Assembly: GCA_963978545.1 (NCBI GenBank)
Contig: OZ021723.1
Coordinates: 101,931,537-101,995,536, forward strand
DNA length: 64,000 nucleotides
Origin: Linyphia triangularis
Lineage: Eukaryota; Arthropoda; Arachnida; Araneae; Linyphiidae
Direction: 5' to 3'
Positions within the stretch are counted from its first letter, which is position 1. Each line of letters begins with the position of its first letter. Below are positions 24,653-38,188 of this stretch, one piece after another. The translations under genes and the position numbers were made by a program. Below the pieces are notes generated by a model that saw nothing but the letters and a program-made list of their open reading frames with translations, had not been told where the DNA came from and did not search any database.

Positions 24653-27600
24653 GAATCTACATTTCCAATTTTTTAACATAAAAAAAATGCGAAGGTGGTC
24701 AAAGTTTGGTCCAAATCTGTTCAGTTTAAAAGTTTTCATCTTTAATTTTCCCATGTTAATTGTATGTTAAATTTCAAATTTTTCAATTTTCACAATCTTT
24801 TTGCACATTGTGTCATAAAAATCATCACCCCAATCAATTTCCACAATCGAATCGTCATTATAACTACATTTTACTGCTCAATGTCAAGAAATGCAAATTT
24901 CACGTATTGAAAGTACATGGGGGACGATATTCAATGAATTATTTTTCAAAAAGTAAAAATCTCAATTTTTTTTCCTTTGGCGAAATTGAAGCTTTTATAT
25001 TGGAGAATCTACATTTCCAATTTTTTAACATAAAAAAAATGCGAAGGTGGTCAAAGTTTGGTCCAAATCTGTGCAGTTTAAATATTTTTCATTTTCAATT
25101 TTCCCCATGTTAATTGTATAGGAAATTTCAAACTTTGCAATTTTCGAAATTTTACGATCTTTTTGCACCTTGTGTCATAAAAATCATCACCCCAATCAAT
25201 TTCCACAATCAAATCGTCATTATAACTACATTTTACTGCTCAATGTCAAGAAATGCAAATTTCACGTATTGAAAGTACGTGGGGGACGATATTCAATGAA
25301 TTATTTTTCAAAAAGTAAAAATCTCAATTTTTTTTCCTTTGTCGAAATTGAAGCTTTTATATATTAGAATCTCCATTTCCAAATTTATAGCATAAAAAAA
25401 ATGTGTAGATGGTCAAAGGTTGGTCCAAATCTGTGCAGTTTAAATATTTTTCATTTTCAAATTTCCCATGTTAAATGTATAGGAAATTTCAAACTTTGCA
25501 ATTTTCGAAATTTTACGATCTTTTTGCACCTTGTGTCATAAAAATCATCACCCCAGTAAATTTCCACAATCGAATCGTCATTATAACTACATTTTACTGC
25601 TCAATGTCAAGAAATGCAAATTTCACGTATTGAAAATACATGGGGGACGATATTCAATGAATTATTTTTCAAAAAGTAAAAATCTCAATTTTTTTTTCCT
25701 TTGGCGAAATTGAAGCTTTTATATTGGAGAATCTACATTTCCAATTTTTTAACATAAAAAAAATGCGAAGGTGGTCAAAGTTTGGTCCAAATCTGTTCAG
25801 TTTAAAAGTTTTCATCTTTAATTTTCCCATGTTAATTGTATGTTAAATTTCAAATTTTTCAATTTTCACAATCTTTTTGCACATTGTGTCATAAAAATCA
25901 TCACCCCAATCCATTTCCACAATCGAATCGTCATTATAACTACATTTTACTGCTCAATGTCAAGAAATGCAAATTTCACGTATTGAAAGTACATGGGGGA
26001 CGATATTCAATGAATTATTTTTCAAAAAGTAAAAATCTCAATTTTTTTTCCTTTGTCGAAATTGAAGCTTTTATATATTAGAATCTCCATTTCCAAATTT
26101 ATAGCATAAAAAAAATGTGAAGATGGTCAAAGGTTAGTCCAAATCTGTGCAGTTTAAATATTTTTCATTTTCAAATTTCCCATGTTAAATGTATAGGAAA
26201 TTTCAAACTTTGCAATTTTCGAAAATTTACGATCTTTTTGCACCTTGTGTCATAAAAATCATCACCCCAATCAATTTCCACAATCAAATCGTCATTATAA
26301 CTACATTTTACTGCTCAATGTAAGAAATGCAAATTTCACGTATTGAAAGTACGTGGGGGACGATATTCAATGAATTATTTTTCAAAAAGTAAAAATCTCA
26401 ATTTTTTTTCCTTTGTCGAAATTGAAGCTTTTATATATTAGAATCTCCATTTCCAAATTTATAGCATAAAAAAAATGTGTAGATGGTCAAAGGTTGGTCC
26501 AAATCTGTGCAGTTTAAATATTTTTCATTTTCAAATTTCCCATGTTAAATGTATAGGAAATTTCAAACTTTGCAATTTTCGAAATTTTACGATCTTTTTG
26601 CACCTTGTGTCATAAAAATCATCACCCCAGTAAATTTTCACAATCGAATCGTCATTATAACTACATTTTACTGCTCAATGTCAAGAAATGCAAATTTCAC
26701 GTATTGAAAATACATGGGGGACGATATTCAATGAATTATTTTTCAAAAAGTAAAAATCTCAATTTTTTTTTCCTTTGGCGAAATTGAAGCTTTTATATTG
26801 GAGAATCTACATTTCCAATTTTTTAACATAAAAAAAATGCGAAGGTGGTCAAAGTTTGGTCCAAATCTGTTCAGTTTAAAAGTTTTCATCTTTAATTTTC
26901 CCATGTTAATTGTATGTTAAATTTCAAATTTTTCAATTTTCACAATCTTTTTGCACATTGTGTCATAAAAATCATCACCCCAATCAATTTCCACAATCGA
27001 ATCGTCATTATAACTACATTTTACTGCTCAATGTCAAGAAATGCAAATTTCACGTATTGAAAGTACATGGGGGACGATATTCAATGAATTATTTTTCAAA
27101 AAGTAAAAATCTCAATTTTTTTTCCTTTGTCGAAATTGAAGCTTTTATATATTAGAATCTCCATTTCCAAATTTATAGCATAAAAAAAATGTGAAGATGG
27201 TCAAATGTTAGTCCAAATCTGTGCAGTTTAAATATTTTTCATTTTCAAATTTCCCATGTTAAATGTATAGGAAATTTCAAACTTTGCAATTTTCGAAAAT
27301 TTACGATCTTTTTGCACCTTGTGTCATAAAAATCATCACCCCAATCAATTTCCACAATCGAATCGTCATTATAACTACATTTTACTGCTCAATGTCAAGA
27401 AATGCAAATTTCACGTATTGAAAGTACATGGGGGACGATATTCAATGAATTATTTTTCAAAAAGTAAAAATCTCAATTTTTTTTCCTTTGGCGAAATTGA
27501 AGCTTTTATATATTAGAATCTCCATTTTCAAATTTATAGCATAAAAAAAATGTGAAGATGGTCAAAGGTTGGTCCAAATCTGTGCAGTTTAAATATTTTT

Positions 27601-28954
27601 CATTTTCAATTTTCCCCATGTTAATTGTATAGGAAATTTCAAACTTTGCAATTTTCGAAATTTTACGATCTTTTTGCACCTTGTGTCATAAAAATCATCA
27701 CCCCAATCAATTTCCACAATCGAATCGTCATTATAACTACATTTTACTGCTCAATGTCAAGAAATGCAAATTTCACGTATTGAAAGTACATGGGGGACGA
27801 TATTCAATGAATTATTTTTCAAAAAGTAAAAATCTCAATTTTTTTTCCTTTGGCGAAATTGAAGCTTTTATATATTAGAATCTACATTTCTAAATTTATA
27901 GCATAAAAAAAATGTGAAGATGGTCAAAGGTTGGTCCAAATCTGTGCAGTTTAAATAATTTTCATTTTCCATTTTCCCCATGATAATTGTATAGGAAATT
28001 TCAATTTTCAAAATTTTACGATCTTTTTGCACCTTGTGTCATAAAAATCATCACCCCAATCAATTTCCACAATCAAATCGTCATTATAACTACATTTTAC
28101 TGCTCAATGTCAAGAAATGCAAATTTCACGTATTGAAAGTACATGGGGGACGATATTCAATGAATTATTTTTCAAAAAGTAAAAATCTCAATTTTTTTTC
28201 CTTTGGCGAAATTGAAGCTTTTATATATTAGAATCTCCATTTCCAAATTTATAGCATAAAAAAAATGTGAAGATGGTCAAAGGTTGGTCCAAATCTGTGC
28301 AGTTTAAATATTTTTCATTTTCAATTTTCCCCATGTTAATTGTATAGGAAATTTCAAACTTTGCAATTTTCGAAATTTTACGATCTTTTTGCACCTTGTG
28401 TCATAAAAATCATCACCCCAATCAATTTCCACAATCAAATCGTCATTATAACTACATTTTACTGCTCAATGTCAAGAAATGCAAATTTCACGTATTGAAA
28501 GTACGTGGGGGACGATATTCAATGAATTATTTTTCAAAAAGTAAAAATCTCAATTTTTTTTCCTTTGTCGAAATTGAAGCTTTTATATATTAGAATCTCC
28601 ATTTCCAAATTTATAGCATAAAAAAAATGTGTAGATGGTCAAAGGTTGGTCCAAATCTGTGCAGTTTAAATATTTTTCATTTTCAAATTTCCCATGTTAA
28701 ATGTATAGGAAATTTCAAACTTTGCAATTTTCGAAATTTTACGATCTTTTTGCACCTTGTGTCATAAAAATCATCATCCCAGTAAATTTCCACAATCGAA
28801 TCGTCATTATAACTACATTTTACTGCTCAATGTCAAGAAATGCAAATTTCACGTATTGAAAATACATGGGGGACGATATTCAATGAATTATTTTTCAAAA
28901 AGTAAAAATCTCAATTTTTTTTTCCTTTGGCGAAATTGAAGCTTTTATATTGGA
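24653..28954 (+). repeat. Second copy of the twelve-monomer block of 10722-15023
   Basis: Every monomer start lies exactly 13,931 bp after its partner. The private markers are all retained: AATCCATTTCC near 25912, CAATGTAAGAAATG near 26320, GTAAATTTTCAC near 26630, CAAATGTTAG near 27204, and CATCATCCC at 28777. One substitution was noticed: T at 27891 (CATTTCTAAAT) against C at 13960. Confidence 0.93.
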
Positions 28955-31811
28955 GAATCTACATTTCCAATTTTTTAACATAAAAAAAATGCGAAGGTGG
29001 TCAAAGTTTGGTCCAAATCTGTTCAGTTTAAAAGTTTTCATCTTTAATTTTCCCATGTTAATTGTATGTTAAATTTCAAATTTTTCAATTTTCACAATCT
29101 TTTTGCACATTGTGTCATAAAAATCATCACCCCAATCAATTTCCACAATCGAATCGTCATTATAACTACATTTTACTGCTCAATGTCAAGAAATGCAAAT
29201 TTCACGTATTGAAAGTACATGGGGGACGATATTCAATGAATTATTTTTCAAAAAGTAAAAATCTCAATTTTTTTTCCTTTGTCGAAATTGAAGCTTTTAT
29301 ATATTAGAATCTCCATTTCCAAATTTATAGCATAAAAAAAATGTGAAGATGGTCAAAGGTTAGTCCAAATCTGTGCAGTTTAAATATTTTTCATTTTCAA
29401 ATTTCCCATGTTAAATGTATAGGAAATTTCAAACTTTGCAATTTTCGAAAATTTACGATCTTTTTGCACCTTGTGTCATAAAAATCATCACCCCAATCAA
29501 TTTCCACAATCGAATCGTCATTATAACTACATTTTACTGCTCAATGTCAAGAAATGCAAATTTCACGTATTGAAAGTACATGGGGGACGATATTCAATGA
29601 ATTATTTTTCAAAAAGTAAAAATCTCAATTTTTTTTCCTTTGGCGAAATTGAAGCTTTTATATATTAGAATCTCCATTTTCAAATTTATAGCATAAAAAA
29701 AATGTGAAGATGGTCAAAGGTTGGTCCAAATCTGTGCAGTTTAAATATTTTTCATTTTCAATTTTCCCCATGTTAATTGTATAGGAAATTTCAAACTTTG
29801 CAATTTTCGAAATTTTACGATCTTTTTGCACCTTGTGTCATAAAAATCATCACCCCAATCAATTTCCACAATCGAATCGTCATTATAACTACATTTTACT
29901 GCTCAATGTCAAGAAATGCAAATTTCACGTATTGAAAGTACATGGGGGACGATATTCAATGAATTATTTTTCAAAAAGTAAAAATCTCAATTTTTTTTCC
30001 TTTGGCGAAATTGAAGCTTTTATATATTAGAATCTACATTTCCAAATTTATAGCATAAAAAAAATGTGAAGATGGTCAAAGGTTGGTCCAAATCTGTGCA
30101 GTTTAAATAATTTTCATTTTCCATTTTCCCCATGATAATTGTATAGGAAATTTCAATTTTCAAAATTTTACGATCTTTTTGCACCTTGTGTCATAAAAAT
30201 CATCACCCCAGTAAATTTCCACAATCGAATCGTCATTATAACTTTATTTTACTGCTCAATGTCAAGAAATGCAAATTTCACGTATTGAAAATACATGGGG
30301 GACGATATTCAATGAATTATTTTTCAAAAAGTAAAAATCTCAATTTTTTTTCCTTTGGCGAAATTGAAGCTTTTATATTGGAGAATCTACATTTCCAATT
30401 TTTTAACATAAAAAAAATGCGAAGGTGGTCAAAGTTTGGTCCAAATCTGTTCAGTTTAAAAGTTTTCATCTTTAATTTTCCCATGTTAATTGTATGTTAA
30501 ATTTCAAATTTTTCAATTTTCACAATCTTTTTGCACATTGTGTCATAAAAATCATCACCCCAATCAATTTCCACAATCGAATCGTCATTATAACTACATT
30601 TTACTGCTCAATGTCAAGAAATGCAAATTTCACGTATTGAAAGTACATGGGGGACGATATTCAATGAATTATTTTTCAAAAAGTAAAAATCTCAATTTTT
30701 TTTCCTTTGTCGAAATTGAAGCTTTTATATATTAGAATCTCCATTTCCAAATTTATAGCATAAAAAAAATGTGAAGATGGTCAAAGGTTAGTCCAAATCT
30801 GTGCAGTTTAAATATTTTTCATTTTCAAATTTCCCATGTTAAATGTATAGGAAATTTCAAACTTTGCAATTTTCGAAAATTTACGATCTTTTTGCACCTT
30901 GTGTCATAAAAATCATCACCCCAATCAATTTCCACAATCGAATCGTCATTATAACTACATTTTACTGCTCAATGTCAAGAAATGCAAATTTCACGTATTG
31001 AAAGTACATGGGGGACGATATTCAATGAATTATTTTTCAAAAAGTAAAAATCTCAATTTTTTTTCCTTTGGCGAAATTGAAGCTTTTATATATTAGAATC
31101 TCCATTTTCAAATTTATAGCATAAAAAAAATGTGAAGATGGTCAAAGGTTGGTCCAAATCTGTGCAGTTTAAATATTTTTCATTTTCAATTTTCCCCATG
31201 TTAATTGTATAGGAAATTTCAAACTTTGCAATTTTCGAAATTTTACGATCTTTTTGCACCTTGTGTCATAAAAATCATCACCCCAATCAATTTCCACAAT
31301 CGAATCGTCATTATAACTACATTTTACTGCTCAATGTCAAGAAATGCAAATTTCACGTATTGAAAGTACATGGGGGACGATATTCAATGAATTATTTTTC
31401 AAAAAGTAAAAATCTCAATTTTTTTTCCTTTGGCGAAATTGAAGCTTTTATATATTAGAATCTACATTTCCAAATTTATAGCATAAAAAAAATGTGAAGA
31501 TGGTCAAAGGTTGGTCCAAATCTGTGCAGTTTAAATAATTTTCATTTTCCATTTTCCCCATGATAATTGTATAGGAAATTTCAATTTTCAAAATTTTACG
31601 ATCTTTTTGCACCTTGTGTCATAAAAATCATCACCCCAGTAAATTTCCACAATCGAATCGTCATTATAACTTTATTTTACTGCTCAATGTCAAGAAATGC
31701 AAATTTCACGTATTGAAAATACATGGGGGACGATATTCAATGAATTATTTTTCAAAAAGTAAAAATCTCAATTTTTTTTTCCTTTGGCGAAATTGAAGCT
31801 TTTATATTGGA
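28955..31811 (+). repeat. Second copy of the αβγδ-αβγδ pair
   Basis: Monomers start at 28955, 29307, 29668, 30030, 30383, 30735, 31096 and 31458, each 13,931 bp after its partner in 15024-17880. The T8/T9 difference between the two δ monomers is preserved, so the 104-codon open frame reappears at 30186-30500. Confidence 0.92.
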
Positions 31812-33226
31812 GAATCTACATTTCCAGTTTTTTAACATAAAAAAAATGCGAAGGTGGTCAAAGTTTGGTCCAAATCTGTTCAGTTTAAAAGTTTTCATCT
31901 TTAATTTTCCCATGTTAATTGTATGTTAAATTTCAAATTTTTCAATTTTCACAATCTTTTTGCACATTGTGTCATAAAAATCATCACCCCAATCAATTTC
32001 CACAATCGAATCGTCATTATAACTACATTTTACTGCTCAATGTCAAGAAATGCAAATTTCACGTATTGAAAGTACATGGGGGACGATATTCAATGAATTA
32101 TTTTTCAAAAAGTAAAAATCTCAATTTTTTTTCCTTTGTCGAAATTGAAGCTTTTATATATTAGAATCTCCATTTCCAAATTTATAGCATAAAAAAAATG
32201 TGAAGATGGTCAAAGGTTAGTCCAAATCTGTGCAGTTTAAATATTTTTCATTTTCAAATTTCCCATGTTAAATGTATAGGAAATTTCAAACTTTGCAATT
32301 TTCGAAATTTTACGATCTTTTTGCACCTTGTGTCATAAAAATCATCACCCCAATCAATTTCCACAATCGAATCGTCATTATAACTACATTTTACTGCTCA
32401 ATGTCAAGAAATGCAAATTTCACGTATTGAAAGTACATGGGGGACGATATTCAATGAATTATTTTTCAAAAAGTAAAAATCTCAATTTTTTTTCCTTTGG
32501 CGAAATTGAAGCTTTTATATATTAGAATCTACATTTCCAAATTTATAGCATAAAAAAAATGTGAAGATGGTCAAAGGTTGGTCCAAATCTGTGCAGTTTA
32601 AATAATTTTCATTTTCCATTTTCCCCATGATAATTGTATAGGAAATTTCAATTTTCAAAATTTTACGATCTTTTTGCACCTTGTGTCATAAAAATCATCA
32701 CCCCAATCAAATCGTCATTATAACTACATTTTACTGCTCAATGTCAAGAAATGCAAATTTCACGTATTGAAAGTACATGGGGGACGATATTCAATGAATT
32801 ATTTTTCAAAAAGTAAAAATCTCAATTTTTTTTCCTTTGGCGAAATTGAAGCTTTTATATTGGAGAATCTACATTTCCAATTTTTTAACATAAAAAAAAT
32901 GCGAAGGTGGTCAAAGTTTGGTCCAAATCTGTGCAGTTTAAATATTTTTCATTTTCAATTTTCCCCATGTTAATTGTATAGGAAATTTCAAACTTTGCAA
33001 TTTTCGAAATTTTACGATCTTTTTGCACCTTGTGTCATAAAAATCATCACCCCAATCAATTTCCACAATCAAATCGTCATTATAACTACATTTTACTGCT
33101 CAATGTCAAGAAATGCAAATTTCACGTATTGAAAGTACGTGGGGGACGATATTCAATGAATTATTTTTCAAAAAGTAAAAATCTCAATTTTTTTTCCTTT
33201 GGCGAAATTGAAGCTTTTATATATTA
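31812..33226 (+). repeat. α β δ* αγ block, right end of the left-half domain
   Basis: Monomers start at 31812, 32164, 32525 and 32865. This repeats 17881-19295, including the 340-bp δ* with the 13-bp deletion. Identity with the partner ends at 33202, where TTTGGCG replaces TTTGTCG of 19271. The next monomer is of the new α' class. The stretch from about 32.5 to 33.8 kb also recurs at offsets of 4962 bp (37.5-38.8 kb) and 19,596 bp (52.1-53.4 kb). Confidence 0.9.
32525..32864 (+). repeat. Short δ* monomer, third copy
   Basis: Same 13-bp deletion, with the junction near 32701-32713. It is the 13,931-bp partner of the one at 18594. Confidence 0.93.
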
Positions 33227-36200
33227 GAATCTCCAATTCCAAATTTATAACATAAAAAAAATGTGAAGATGGTCAAAGGTTGGTCCAAATCTGTGCAGTT
33301 TAAAAGTTTTTCATCATTAATTTTCCCATGTTAATTGTATGGGAAATTTCAAATTTTTCAATTTTCACAATCTTTTTGCACATTGTGTCATAAAAATCAT
33401 CACCCCAATCAATTTCCACAATCGAATCGTCATTATAACTACATTTTACTGCTCAATGTCAAGAAATGCAAATTTCACGTATTGAAAGTATATGGGGGAC
33501 GATATTCAATGAATTATTTTTCAAAAAGTAAAAATCTCAATTTTTTTTCCTTTGGCGAAATTGAAGCTTTTTTTATTAGAATCTCCATTTCCAAATTTAT
33601 AGCATAAAAAAAATGTGAAGATGGTCAAAGTTTGGTCCAAATCTGTGCAGTTTAAATATTTTTCATTTTCAATTTTCCCCATGTTAATTGTATAGGAAAT
33701 TTCAAACTTTGCAATTTTCGAAATTTTACGATCTTTTTGCACCTTGTGTCATAAAAATCATCACCCCAATCAATTTCCACAATCAAATCGTCATTATAAC
33801 TACATTTTACTGCTCAATGTCAAGAAATGCAAATTTCACGTATTGAAAGTACATGGGGGACGATATTCAATGAATTATTTTTCAAAAAGTAAAAATCTCA
33901 ATTTTTTTTCCTTTGGCGAAATTGAAGCTTTTATATATTAGAATCTACATTTCCAAATTTATAGCATAAAAAAAATGTGAAGATGGTCAAAGGTTGGTCC
34001 AAATCTGTGCAGTTTAAATAATTTTCATTTTCCATTTTCCCCATGATAATTGTATAGGAAATTTCAATTTTCAAAATTTTACGATCTTTTTGCACCTTGT
34101 GTCATAAAAATCATCACCCCAGTAAATTTCCACAATCGAATCGTCATTATAACTTTATTTTACTGCTCAATGTCAAGAAATGCAAATTTCACGTATTGAA
34201 AATACATGGGGGACGATATTCAATGAATTATTTTTCAAAAAGTAAAAATCTCAATTTTTTTTTCCTTTGGCGAAATTGAAGCTTTTATATTGGAGAATCT
34301 ACATTTCCAGTTTTTTAACATAAAAAAAATGCGAAGGTGGTCAAAGTTTGGTCCAAATCTGTTCAGTTTAAAAGTTTTCATCTTTAATTTTCCCATGTTA
34401 ATTGTATGTTAAATTTCAAATTTTTCAATTTTCACAATCTTTTTGCACATTGTGTCATAAAAATCATCACCCCAATCAATTTCCACAATCGAATCGTCAT
34501 TATAACTACATTTTACTGCTCAATGTCAAGAAATGCAAATTTCACGTATTGAAAGTACATGGGGGACGATATTCAATGAATTATTTTTCAAAAAGTAAAA
34601 ATCTCAATTTTTTTTCCTTTGTCGAAATTGAAGCTTTTATATATTAGAATCTCCATTTCCAAATTTATAGCATAAAAAAAATGTGAAGATGGTCAAAGGT
34701 TAGTCCAAATCTGTGCAGTTTAAATATTTTTCATTTTCAAATTTCCCATGTTAAATGTATAGGAAATTTCAAACTTTGCAATTTTCGAAATTTTACGATC
34801 TTTTTGCACCTTGTGTCATAAAAATCATCACCCCAATCAATTTCCACAATCGAATCGTCATTATAACTACATTTTACTGCTCAATGTCAAGAAATGCAAA
34901 TTTCACGTATTGAAAGTACATGGGGGACGATATTCAATGAATTATTTTTCAAAAAGTAAAAATCTCAATTTTTTTTCCTTTGGCGAAATTGAAGCTTTTA
35001 TATATTAGAATCTACATTTCCAAATTTATAGCATAAAAAAAATGTGAAGATGGTCAAAGGTTGGTCCAAATCTGTGCAGTTTAAATAATTTTCATTTTCC
35101 ATTTTCCCCATGATAATTGTATAGGAAATTTCAATTTTCAAAATTTTACGATCTTTTTGCACCTTGTGTCATAAAAATCATCACCCCAATCAATTTCCAC
35201 AATCAAATCGTCATTATAACTACATTTTACTGCTCAATGTCAAGAAATGCAAATTTCACGTATTGAAAGTACATGGGGGACGATATTCAATGAATTATTT
35301 TTCAAAAAGTAAAAATCTCAATTTTTTTTCCTTTGGCGAAATTGAAGCTTTTATATATTAGAATCTCCATTTCCAAATTTATAGCATAAAAAAAATGTGA
35401 AGATGGTCAAAGGTTGGTCCAAATCTGTGCAGTTTAAAAGTTTTTCATCATTAATTTTCCCATGTTAATTGTATGGGAAATTTCAAATTTTTCAATTTTC
35501 ACAATCTTTTTACACCTTGTGTCATAAAAATCATCACCCCAATCAATTTCCACAATCGAATCGTCATTATAACTACATTTTACTGCTCAATGTCAAGAAA
35601 TGGAAATTTCACGTATTGAAAATACATGGGGGACGATATTCAATGAATTATTTTTCAAAAAGTAAAAATCTCAATTTTTTTTCCTTTGGCGAAATTGAAG
35701 CTTTTATATATTAGAATCTCCATTTCCAAATTTATAGCATAAAAAAATGTGAAGATGGTCAAAGGTTGGTCCAAATCTGTGCAGTTTAAATAATTTTCAT
35801 TTTCCCCATGATAATTGTATAGGAAATTTCAATTTTCAAAATTTTACGATCTTTTTGCACCTTGTGTCATAAAAATCATCACCCCAATCAATTTCCACAA
35901 TCAAATCGTCATTATAACTACATTTTACTGCTCAATGTCAAGAAATGAAAATTTCACGTATTGAAAGTACATGGGGGACGATATTCAATGAATTATTTTT
36001 CAAAAAGTAAAAATCTCAATTTTTTTTCCTTTGGCGAAATTGAAGCTTTTATATATTAGAATCTACATTTCCAAATTTATAGCATAAAAAGAATGTGAAG
36101 ATGGTCAAAGGTTGGTCCAAATCTGTGCAGTTTAAATAATTTTCATTTTCCATTTTCCCCATGATAATTGTATAGGAAATTTCAATTTTCAAAATTTTAC

Positions 36201-36411
36201 GATCTTTTTGCACCTTGTGTCATAAAAATCATCACCCCAATCAATTTCCACAATCAAATCGTCATTATAACTACATTTTACTGCTCAATGTCAAGAAATG
36301 CAAATTTCACGTATTGAAAGTACATGGGGGACGATATTCAATGAATTATTTTTCAAAAAGTAAAAATCTCAATTTTTTTTCCTTTGGCGAAATTGAAGCT
36401 TTTATATATTA
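33227..36411 (+). repeat. Transition block α' γ δ α β δ α' δ δ
   Basis: Monomers start at 33227, 33579, 33941, 34295, 34647, 35008, 35361, 35714 and 36059. The first α' (GTATGGGAAATTTC, TTTTTCATCATTAATT) appears at 33227. The first α' monomer ends in CTTTTTTTATTAG instead of CTTTTATATATTAG. The α' at 35361 has TTTTTACACCTTG and AATGGAAATTTC. The monomer at 35714 is only 345 bp: it lacks 7 bp in the C-rich part of the δ signature and has an A7 tract. Three δ monomers in a row (35714, 36059, 36412) occur only here. Confidence 0.9.
35714..36411 (+). repeat. Two-monomer (698 bp) insertion/deletion between right-half copies
   Basis: The monomers at 35714 (345 bp) and 36059 (353 bp) have no counterpart between 50693 and 51046. 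The monomers at 35714 and 36412 both begin with the rare A7 tract. This fits an unequal exchange in or near these monomers that added or removed exactly two repeats. The direction cannot be told from the window. The first also has the 7-bp loss in its δ signature and AATGAAAATTTC, and the second has CATAAAAAGAATG. Confidence 0.85.
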
Positions 36412-38188
36412 GAATCTCCATTTCCAAATTTATAGCATAAAAAAATGTGAAGATGGTCAAAGGTTGGTCCAAATCTGTGCAGTTTAAATAATTTTCATTT
36501 TCCATTTTCCCCATGATAATTGTATAGGAAATTTCAATTTTCAAAATTTTACGATCTTTTTGCACCTTGTGTCATAAAAATCATCACCCCAATCAATTTC
36601 CACAATCAAATCGTCATTATAACTACATTTTACTGCTCAATGTCAAGAAATGCAAATTTCACGTATTGAAAGTACATGGGGGACGATATTCAATGAATTA
36701 TTTTTCAAAAAGTAAAAATCTCAATTTTTTTTCCTTTGTCGAAATTGAAGCTTTTATATATTAGAATCTCCATTTCCAAATTTATAGCATAAAAAAAATG
36801 TGAAGATGGTCAAAGGTTAGTCCAAATCTGTGCAGTTTAAATATTTTTCATTTTCAAATTTCCCATGTTAAATGTATAGGAAATTTCAAACTTTGCAATT
36901 TTCGAAAATTTACGATCTTTTTGCACCTTGTGTCATAAAAATCATCACCCCAATCAATTTCCACAATCGAATCGTCATTATAACTACATTTTACTGCTCA
37001 ATGTCAAGAAATGCAAATTTCACGTATTGAAAGTACATGGGGGACGATATTCAATGAATTATTTTTCAAAAAGTAAAAATCTCAATTTTTTTTCCTTTGG
37101 CGAAATTGAAGCTTTTATATATTAGAATCTCCATTTCCAAATTTATAGCATAAAAAAAATGTGAAGATGGTCAAAGGTTGGTCCAAATCTGTGCAGTTTA
37201 AATATTTTTCATTTTCAATTTTCCCCATGTTAATTGTATAGGAAATTTCAAACTTTGCAATTTTCGAAATTTTACGATCTTTTTGCACCTTGTGTCATAA
37301 AAATCATCACCCCAATCAATTTCCACAATCGAATCGTCATTATAACTACATTTTACTGCTCAATGTCAAGAAATGCAAATTTCACGTATTGAAAGTACAT
37401 GGGGGACGATATTCAATGAATTATTTTTCAAAAAGTAAAAATCTCAATTTTTTTTCCTTTGGCGAAATTGAAGCTTTTATATATTAGAATCTACATTTCC
37501 AAATTTATAGCATAAAAAAAATGTGAAGATGGTCAAAGGTTGGTCCAAATCTGTGCAGTTTAAATAATTTTCATTTTCCATTTTCCCCATGATAATTGTA
37601 TAGGAAATTTCAATTTTCAAAATTTTACGATCTTTTTGCACCTTGTGTCATAAAAATCATCACCCCAATCAAATCGTCATTATAACTACATTTTACTGCT
37701 CAATGTCAAGAAATGCAAATTTCACGTATTGAAAGTACATGGGGGACGATATTCAATGAATTATTTTTCAAAAAGTAAAAATCTCAATTTTTTTTCCTTT
37801 GGCGAAATTGAAGCTTTTATATTGGAGAATCTACATTTCCAATTTTTTAACATAAAAAAAATGCGAAGGTGGTCAAAGTTTGGTCCAAATCTGTGCAGTT
37901 TAAATATTTTTCATTTTCAATTTTCCCCATGTTAATTGTATAGGAAATTTCAAACTTTGCAATTTTCGAAATTTTACGATCTTTTTGCACCTTGTGTCAT
38001 AAAAATCATCACCCCAATCAATTTCCACAATCAAATCGTCATTATAACTACATTTTACTGCTCAATGTCAAGAAATGCAAATTTCACGTATTGAAAGTAC
38101 GTGGGGGACGATATTCAATGAATTATTTTTCAAAAAGTAAAAATCTCAATTTTTTTTCCTTTGGCGAAATTGAAGCTTTTATATATTA
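36412..38188 (+). repeat. δ β γ δ* αγ block (copy 1 of the 14.6 kb-spaced duplication)
   Basis: Monomers start at 36412, 36764, 37125, 37487 and 37827. The first δ has an A7 tract. The δ* at 37487 carries the 13-bp deletion also seen at 18594, 19657, 32525 and 52121. Recurs at 51046-52822 with an offset of 14,634 bp. Confidence 0.9.
37487..37826 (+). repeat. Short δ* monomer, fourth copy
   Basis: Same 13-bp deletion, with the junction near 37663-37675. It is followed by the αγ and α' seen after the copy at 32525, which shows that the left and right domains exchanged this segment. Confidence 0.92.

Larger units (their letters stand above)
21681..33201 (+). repeat. Large duplicated tract, left-half copy 2 (11.5 kb)
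   Basis: Partner of 7750-19270. The two copies are separated by 2.4 kb (19271-21680). That spacer is itself made of the 1063-bp trimer and a block shared with 3.2-5.0 kb. Confidence 0.92.

Noticed and set aside
33521..33742. Minus-strand open frames of 68-73 codons (also at 36353, 38483, 43132, 43852, 50987 and others)
   Set aside because: They are antisense readings of the satellite that appear only where the CTTTTTT end variant or an A7 tract keeps the frame open. They are shadows of the repeat.
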